In this document: piece by piece, positions 1 through 5,500 of the stretch
Layout: each line of letters starts with the position of its first letter
How positions within the stretch are numbered: position 1 is the first letter of the stretch
Notes under the pieces: generated by a model
Databases searched by the model: none
What the model was told of the DNA's origin: nothing
Seen by the model: the letters and a program-made list of their open reading frames with translations, nothing else
Position numbers and translations under genes: made by a program
DNA from: Candidatus Margulisiibacteriota bacterium
GTDB lineage: Bacteria > Margulisbacteria > WOR-1 > O2-12-FULL-45-9 > XYB2-FULL-48-7
Assembly (NCBI GenBank): GCA_028717325.1
Contig: JAQUOB010000030.1
Location: 1-10,232 of the forward strand
Length of the DNA stretch: 10,232 bases
Reading direction: 5' to 3'

Positions 1-2
1 GG

Positions 3-32
3 ATGCAAGTTTTTTGGCGTTTATTACGATAA
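3..32 (+). promoter_or_regulatory. Putative sigma-28-type promoter, copy 1
   Basis: GCAAGTTT at 5-12 and TACGATAA at 25-32 are separated by 12 bases. This approximates the flagellar-type sigma-28 (FliA/SigD) consensus TAAAGTTT-N11-GCCGATAA, with 6 of 8 matches in each box and one extra spacer base. The same pair of boxes with the same spacing recurs at 2466-2495, ahead of the giant gene. Transcription would start near 38-40, leaving a leader of about 13 bases that just includes the Shine-Dalgarno of the first gene. The match was made by eye. The alternative reading is a nine-codon mini-ORF starting at 3. Confidence 0.4.
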
Positions 33-39
33 TATGTGT

Positions 40-44
40 AGGAG
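40..44 (+). promoter_or_regulatory. Shine-Dalgarno that sets the first gene's start
   Basis: AGGAG lies 8 bases before the ATG at 53. It favours that ATG over the in-frame TTG at 14, which has no ribosome binding site visible in the 13 bases available and falls inside the promoter-like motif. Confidence 0.7.
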
Positions 45-52
45 AAAAACCG

Positions 53-931
53 ATGGGTGATGTGTCCGTAAAATTAGACGTCAGCGTTAAGCTGAACCTT
101 AATAACCCGAACCTGCGGCTATTGGGCCGGACCGGGCAGGCGCTGTTGAAGATGGGCAAAGGGGATATTCTCTCCGCTTATATAAATGAGACCAAAGACC
201 CCAAAAAAATGAATGAAGAAGAGCTGCGCAAATACGCGCAGAGCAAAATGAGCCAGAACGATTTTGACCATCTGGTCGGCGACTACATGGCGGAGGTCAA
301 ACCGACGACAACCGACGAGAGCGAAGGCAACCCGACGCTAGGCAGTGATCGTGCGCCGCAGGGCGATCTGTCGACCCAGACCGAACAGCTCCTGCGCGAT
401 ATTTTAGCCGCCCAGCGCCGGATCAACGACGCGGTGATGGGCAAGCCGTCAACCAAGGCCGAGAAAGAAAAGGTTGAGCACGAAAAAGAAGAGAAACAGT
501 TGGAAGAGAAAGATATTAAGCATCATGTGGAGGAGAAACAGAACGAAATGCGCGCCCGGCTGAAACAGTCGATCGCGAAAACCGACCAGATCGCCGGCGA
601 CTTAAGGGCGATCAAAGCCGGCGCCGAACGCCTCGGGCTTGATACCAGGGAACTGGACCGCAAGATCGGGCAGATCGAAGGCAAAATGACCGACATGAGG
701 CAAATGCTGGGAACGGTTGAAAATATGAACCCGGCCGGCGGCGGCAACAGTTCGACTTCCGACGATGCTGGTTCTCAGTTAAACAGCCAGGAGCAAAATC
801 TCGATTCGATCTCCGACCGACTTGATAAAGTTGAAGGCGCTATTAAACGTGATCTCGAAGGAATCATGACGATGAATTTCAGGGGAGGGACACAAAATGG
901 GATTAAACCCAGCATCAACGTTAGCTGTTAA
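53..931 (+). CDS. Coiled-coil protein of unknown function
   Basis: 292 residues; I do not recognise a family. The N-terminus contains a short internal repeat: VSVKL at residues 4-8 and again at 10-14, using different codons. Residues 15-85 look helical and mixed in charge. Residues about 110-245 are strongly helical and charged, with a Lys/Glu-rich stretch at about 136-172, as expected of a coiled coil. A Gly/Ser-rich break follows at about 228-245, then a last short helix. There is no signal peptide or membrane segment, so the product is probably cytoplasmic or exported by a Sec-independent route. It is the first gene of the cluster, behind the sigma-28-like motif. Its last 35 bases overlap the next gene in another frame, which suggests translational coupling. 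A scaffold, chaperone or secreted partner of the giant protein is possible but unproven. Confidence 0.8.
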   Translation: MGDVSVKLDVSVKLNLNNPNLRLLGRTGQALLKMGKGDILSAYINETKDPKKMNEEELRKYAQSKMSQNDFDHLVGDYMAEVKPTTTDESEGNPTLGSDRAPQGDLSTQTEQLLRDILAAQRRINDAVMGKPSTKAEKEKVEHEKEEKQLEEKDIKHHVEEKQNEMRARLKQSIAKTDQIAGDLRAIKAGAERLGLDTRELDRKIGQIEGKMTDMRQMLGTVENMNPAGGGNSSTSDDAGSQLNSQEQNLDSISDRLDKVEGAIKRDLEGIMTMNFRGGTQNGIKPSINVSC

Positions 932-1823
932 CGGTAATTATTATCGGGCATCGGTGAAAAAAGAAGACCCTAATGCAAGTGCCCCAGTTCAAGGGACTTA
1001 TATGCCGCTTCATGGCCCGGTTGCTGATCAGGTCGACCGCCTGGGATCGTTACTGGGCATCAAGACCAATAAGGCCTCAACTAAACGGACAGTTGAAACT
1101 ATTTTTAACGAATTAAGTACGGCGGCTCAAAAAAACGAATTAAATCGGGAAAAATGGAATCAGATCATGAATAATTTTGGCCGTACCGATTTAGTTATCA
1201 AACGTGATGAGAATTTTAGCGCCATTGTCTGCGGCAATAAAGACGCGGATGTTTGCGGTAACTTTGACCGGGCAGTAACCAGGATGTACAACACTATGGT
1301 TGCTTTTAGCGGCGGACGACGGGGAGAAAGCGTCAGTTCTAATTTTCATAGCTATATTAATAATACGCGCGGATTTATCTATGTCAACAGTGCCGATCAG
1401 ATAGAAGCCGGCAGTGTGGCTTTTGACGGTAATTTGGATGCCGCCTACAAATATGTCAGAGAGGAATACGGCACGCCCGGAGAAGAAAATTACGACCCCA
1501 AATTAGAGGACGAGCTGAATAGGATCCGCCAACTTAGTGAAAACGATCAGTGGGAAGAACTGATGTCACTGTACATTCTTCCGCGGGTGATCGCCAAAAT
1601 TGAGCCCGGAGAAGGCCAGGATAATAAAATTGAAGCCATCAATGAAATGTTTAAAGAGATCGGCCGGTCTGATAAAAGAGGGGAAACGGCCAGAGGAAAA
1701 TACCATGCAGCGCTTAGGAATATGGTCAGCACGGGGGTCTTTTCCACTGATTATGTTTTTGGGCGGGGAATATTGCCTCCTTATCCGCCGGCATTTTATG
1801 CACCCCAACAGGGAGGCAGATAA
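897..1823 (+). CDS. Hypothetical soluble protein, second cluster gene
   Basis: 308 residues; family not recognised. The start ATG has GGAGG (884-888) 8 bases upstream and lies inside the end of the preceding gene, so the two are probably co-translated. Residues about 40-100 look helical. Residues 110-170 are mixed and include two Cys, each in a CGN context (VCGNKD and VCGNFD) ten residues apart. The rest is helical and acidic, ending in a Pro/aromatic tail (ILPPYPPAFYAP). No signal peptide or membrane segment is visible. The codons look more AT-rich than in the first gene and the giant gene, which may indicate a different origin; this is an impression and was not computed. The early GNYYRAS (13-19) faintly resembles GKNFRAQ (12-18) of the protein from 2068, which hints at a shared N-terminal signal or docking element. 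Confidence 0.8.
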   Translation: MGLNPASTLAVNGNYYRASVKKEDPNASAPVQGTYMPLHGPVADQVDRLGSLLGIKTNKASTKRTVETIFNELSTAAQKNELNREKWNQIMNNFGRTDLVIKRDENFSAIVCGNKDADVCGNFDRAVTRMYNTMVAFSGGRRGESVSSNFHSYINNTRGFIYVNSADQIEAGSVAFDGNLDAAYKYVREEYGTPGEENYDPKLEDELNRIRQLSENDQWEELMSLYILPRVIAKIEPGEGQDNKIEAINEMFKEIGRSDKRGETARGKYHAALRNMVSTGVFSTDYVFGRGILPPYPPAFYAPQQGGR

Positions 1824-1828
1824 CTACT

Positions 1829-2068
1829 ATGGGATATGCGGCAGGCATTAGGACAGATACTTATATTGGCGGTTTGTGGACACCGGCCGCGGCCGGTCCC
1901 GGCAAACAACTCGCTACGGCGTTTTCTGACGATCCAGCCACCCAGCGGCTGGCCGGTTATGTTGTTGGCAAGGCCGACGGCAAAAAAGAGGATGGCGAAA
2001 AGAAACTGACTTTAAAAGATGGCCAACAACCAAAACCGAATGAAGAAAACGATAAAGGAGTATATTAA
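1829..2068 (+). CDS. Small hypothetical protein, paralogue of the next gene
   Basis: 79 residues; no known family recognised. It starts 6 bases after the preceding stop, with GGGAGG (1811-1816) upstream at a longish 12-base spacing. The N-terminal half is Gly/Ala-rich and the C-terminal half is a hydrophilic Lys/Asp/Gln-rich tail. It aligns with the next small protein: both have LAG at exactly residues 41-43, and both have a KLxLK motif (59-63 here, 58-62 there) followed by an Asp/Gln/Pro/Lys-rich segment. The stop shares one base with the next start (TAATG), a classic coupled junction. Size and composition would suit a small secreted, structural or chaperone-like component, but nothing in the sequence decides this. 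Confidence 0.7.
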   Translation: MGYAAGIRTDTYIGGLWTPAAAGPGKQLATAFSDDPATQRLAGYVVGKADGKKEDGEKKLTLKDGQQPKPNEENDKGVY

Positions 2069-2427
2069 TGGCACTTTATGCGACTTTAGGTGATACCGGC
2101 GGAAAGAACTTTAGAGCCCAGGCCGGCCAATCAAGAGGACAGAATATTACAGGCGCGCAACAAGATATTCGCACCGGCATGGGACAGTTAGCTGGGGCTA
2201 TTGGCAGTCATTTCGCTCCAAAACCGGGGGAAGAGCCGAAGTTGGTTCTAAAGAAAGCTGACGATCAGAATTCATCAAAACCAATGAGTGGTGCTCCGGG
2301 AACAAGTCAGGCCCCTGCGAATGGCGTGGCTCCAGCAGTCGTAGTGCCACCGCCAATTCCCGAAACCGATCCTCTCGATTATCTGCCGCCCACAACAGAA
2401 GGGAAAAACGCTAACGCAGTTGTCTAA
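2068..2427 (+). CDS. Small Pro/Ala-rich hypothetical protein
   Basis: 119 residues; no known family recognised. The start is well supported: AAGGAG at 2055-2060 lies 7 bases before the ATG, which overlaps the previous stop by one base. Residues 1-70 align with the upstream 79-residue protein (shared LAG at 41-43, KLVLK at 58-62), so the pair probably arose by duplication. The extra C-terminal part, about residues 72-119, is a low-complexity Pro/Ala/Val tail (VVVPPPIPETDPLDYLPP), likely disordered. No signal peptide or membrane segment is visible. This is the last gene of the first transcription unit; 78 bases separate it from the giant gene, which has its own promoter-like motif. Confidence 0.75.
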   Translation: MALYATLGDTGGKNFRAQAGQSRGQNITGAQQDIRTGMGQLAGAIGSHFAPKPGEEPKLVLKKADDQNSSKPMSGAPGTSQAPANGVAPAVVVPPPIPETDPLDYLPPTTEGKNANAVV

Positions 2428-2465
2428 TAATTAGCGTAAGATAAGCAAAAATACGGCCTCTCCCC

Positions 2466-2495
2466 ATGCAAGTTTTTGACCCCAGACCACGATAG
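2466..2495 (+). promoter_or_regulatory. Putative sigma-28-type promoter, copy 2
   Basis: GCAAGTTT (2468-2475) and CACGATAG (2488-2495) are separated by 12 bases, the same register as the copy at 3-32. Aligned from ATGCAAGTTTTT, the copies share 12 identical bases, then 11 mostly different bases, then 6 identical bases (ACGATA). Conserved ends with a variable middle suggest a two-box recognition site. Transcription would begin at about 2501-2503, almost at the ATG at 2506, so the giant mRNA would be nearly leaderless. The -10-like box matches the sigma-28 consensus less well here (5 of 8). Confidence 0.4.
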
Positions 2496-2505
2496 ATATA
2501 TAGAG

Positions 2506-5500
2506 ATGCAAAGCAATATTACCCAGATAAACAATCAGCCAAAAGTCAATTTAGAGAAGGTCCGCGAGGATATCAATCCAAACGCGGTTTCCGAGTTTTT
2601 GCTGGTCGACGATATTTCCTTCAAGCCGCAGGAAACGTTCGGGATCAATGCCTCGATAAATAACTCCTTCAAACAGCAGGCCTCCGCCATTCAATCGACG
2701 GTGATCGAAGCCAAAAAAGATAGCGGTAATTATATCCTGGCGGAAGTCGACCAACTGTACGCCCCGTCGAACATGAAAATGACCAGTTTATATACCAGCA
2801 TTTATATCGACAACCTCGCAGCCAAATGTAACCAGATATTCTCAACTTTAACCGCGCCGGCTCCCGATGCGCCTCCACCGCCGCCACCGCCTCCAGGTGA
2901 CGAAGATGATCATATTCCGGCCACCCCCGATGGCACCGGCACCGGTGATCCGACGGTTGACGCGGCAGGCAGTGTTGAGTCGATGATCGACGCCAAGGAA
3001 AAGGAGATCGAGGACCGGGCCGCTAACGGCGGCTATATTGACGGGCAAAAGGGCGATCCCAACGATCCCAACAGTTCTTACGTCGGCTTGTCGCCGCAGC
3101 TGCAAAAGGATTATGAAGAGCTGATGAAACTCTGGAATATCATGTCCGCTTTGGCGACGGTTGCCGAAGGTAAAAGAGGCGCCTGGCGCGCGATTTTCCA
3201 GATGCTCTATGACCGTGAGCCGACGACCAGAGATTCCGATACGCCGATATCGGAACTGGTCATGAGCATGAGACAGACCGCGCTCCAGAAACTCCAGTTG
3301 ATCGAGATGGAATTGAGCGAAGCAATCGAGGCCTACAACCAGTCAGTATACACTGCTAAAGTGAATGAAGCCAAGAAAAAAGCGGAAGAAGAGTCGGGCT
3401 GGTGGGATTCTTTCAAGGGCAGTGTTTCCAGTCTTTGGGAAGGGGCAAAAAATATTGGGGGCGGGATAATTCACGGTGATTGGGACCAGATCAAAAACGG
3501 TTTTAACCAGATGTCCGGCGAATGGTTCGGCTTCAAGACCGTCTTTAAAGAATTTGCTTTTGACGGTTTGGGCGATGTTTTTACCTACGGCGAGATCAGC
3601 AAGCGGGAATATGACGCGAATTTTAAAAAAAGCCAGGCGGATATCGACAAGGAGAAGGCGGATTTTGACGCGGAAAGAGAACGGATAATAGAAGAAGCCC
3701 TTCTCAAGATTATCAAACACATGGAAGAAGAAGAAAACGAAGGCAGTCCGGTGGCCGACGGCAAGAAGAAGCTCTGGTTCGGCGATTCGTCGTCCGGCTG
3801 GGGCGGCATCAACAGCGGCAACATGGTCAACAAAAATGTCGACTCGAAGGGGGATGACGGGATTGGTGTGGGAGGGTATTTCCTGGGTTCTGTTTTCTTG
3901 CCCAATACTATACTCGCCGCGGGGGGCACCAACGGCCTTAACGGCGACAATATCGTTTCGATCGCCCTTTCACCCTCGATCGCTATTATCGGCGGTGGTT
4001 TCGGCCTTAACGGAGGCAATGGAGGCGACCCGCCGCCGAAGTGGGACATCGACCGCGACAGGATCCTGGCGGCCCGAATGCGGCTGGTCGGCCTCAATAA
4101 TATTGAACGGGCTTACTACACCGTCAAAGAAGCGATCGAACAGGCGAAAAATGACATTCTTTTTATCATGACCGGTGTCAAGGTCGGGGAAGGATACTTC
4201 AAGCTTTTTGACCAGATGCTGGCCGATCTCCAAAAATTCGAGCTCGAACTTTTCTCGATCATGGTCAATACCATGGTCCAGATGGTCACCTCGCACAACA
4301 CCATGGTTGACTCGTTCGTGGAAGCGCAGAGAGCGCAGTCGATGCTGACCTCGGTTTATACCGGCACTGCCACCGGCGGCTTTATCTTCGCTTACGGCTT
4401 TACCGCGATCAACGATTACTTGACCAGCGAAATGCTTGATGCCAAGATGACCCGGACCTATAACCCGAGCCAGGTGAACATGGATAACGTTTACGCGATC
4501 CTGCGGCAAATGGGCGACACCAACGCCGGCAACGCCCGGTTTATGGTCTCCGACGGGGATCCGAACAAGCAGGCAATAATGGCAATGCAGAGGGGAGAAG
4601 AGCTCGGCTGGAAATTGATCGCAGAGGGCCTGTATGACAATGCCGTGATCGCCGGCTGGGATAGTGAAGACGGCTTCCAGCACATAAATGAAAAAGGAGT
4701 GGCTGACCTTCGGGTCCAGCTTGAAGGGATACATGACACGATGCGGGCGATCTCCATGATCGGTCTTTCAAAGGTCAGGACGGCAAGATACATCCTTTCA
4801 ATGTGGCTGGAAAAACCGCTGATGACGATCGACAATTCCCACGTTGAGGCGCTTGAACAGACTTTCCGTTCCCAGGAACTCGGCTTTGAGCTCAAACTGT
4901 CCGGGATAGAGAACAAAGTGAGGGAGCATAACCGCCTGAACTCCTGGAAGCGTGAATTGGAAGCGATGTCTTATAAGGCCTGGGGAGCTTCTATTGGTAT
5001 GGGAATCGCCGCTATACTTATCGTCGTGACCTGGGGCGCGGCCACGCCGTTTGTCATTGTCGGTATTGCCGGCGGCATGATGGCCCTGGGCGCCGGTATC
5101 GGCAGTTTGCTTTATGAAAGCGGGCACCCGATCAACGACCAAAAACTGCCCGGCGAAGACACTTTCTATCCTAATAAAAATAGAGGCAAAACCGTTTTTG
5201 ATCAGATCGACCGCGAAAGACAGAATATTATTGATGGCCTGAACGAAAACAACCACGTCAGCGCCGGTGACGGCAAATGGGGTACCGACGTTGGTTCTCT
5301 GGCGACCGCCCGGGAGAACCTGACCAAATTAAGGTTTGCCGAGATGGCGCTCCTCATGGTTTACGAAGCGATGCTGACCGAGTATCAAAATCAGCTGGCC
5401 AACTTCAGCGGCGTCGGGATGAACGACCCGAACATGCAGATATTACACAACGCGTTCAGCGAACAGCACCGGACCAAGGTCCGCACGCTTAACGACAAGC

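Noticed and set aside
2408..2437. Inverted repeat ACGCTAA / TTAGCGT spanning the stop of the 2068-2427 gene, considered as a terminator.
   Set aside because: The stem is only 7 pairs with a 16-base loop, and no T-run follows on either strand.
3970..4734. Reverse-strand open frame of 254 codons inside the giant gene.
   Set aside because: His/Val/Asp-rich composition typical of an antisense shadow, fully inside well-supported forward coding sequence.
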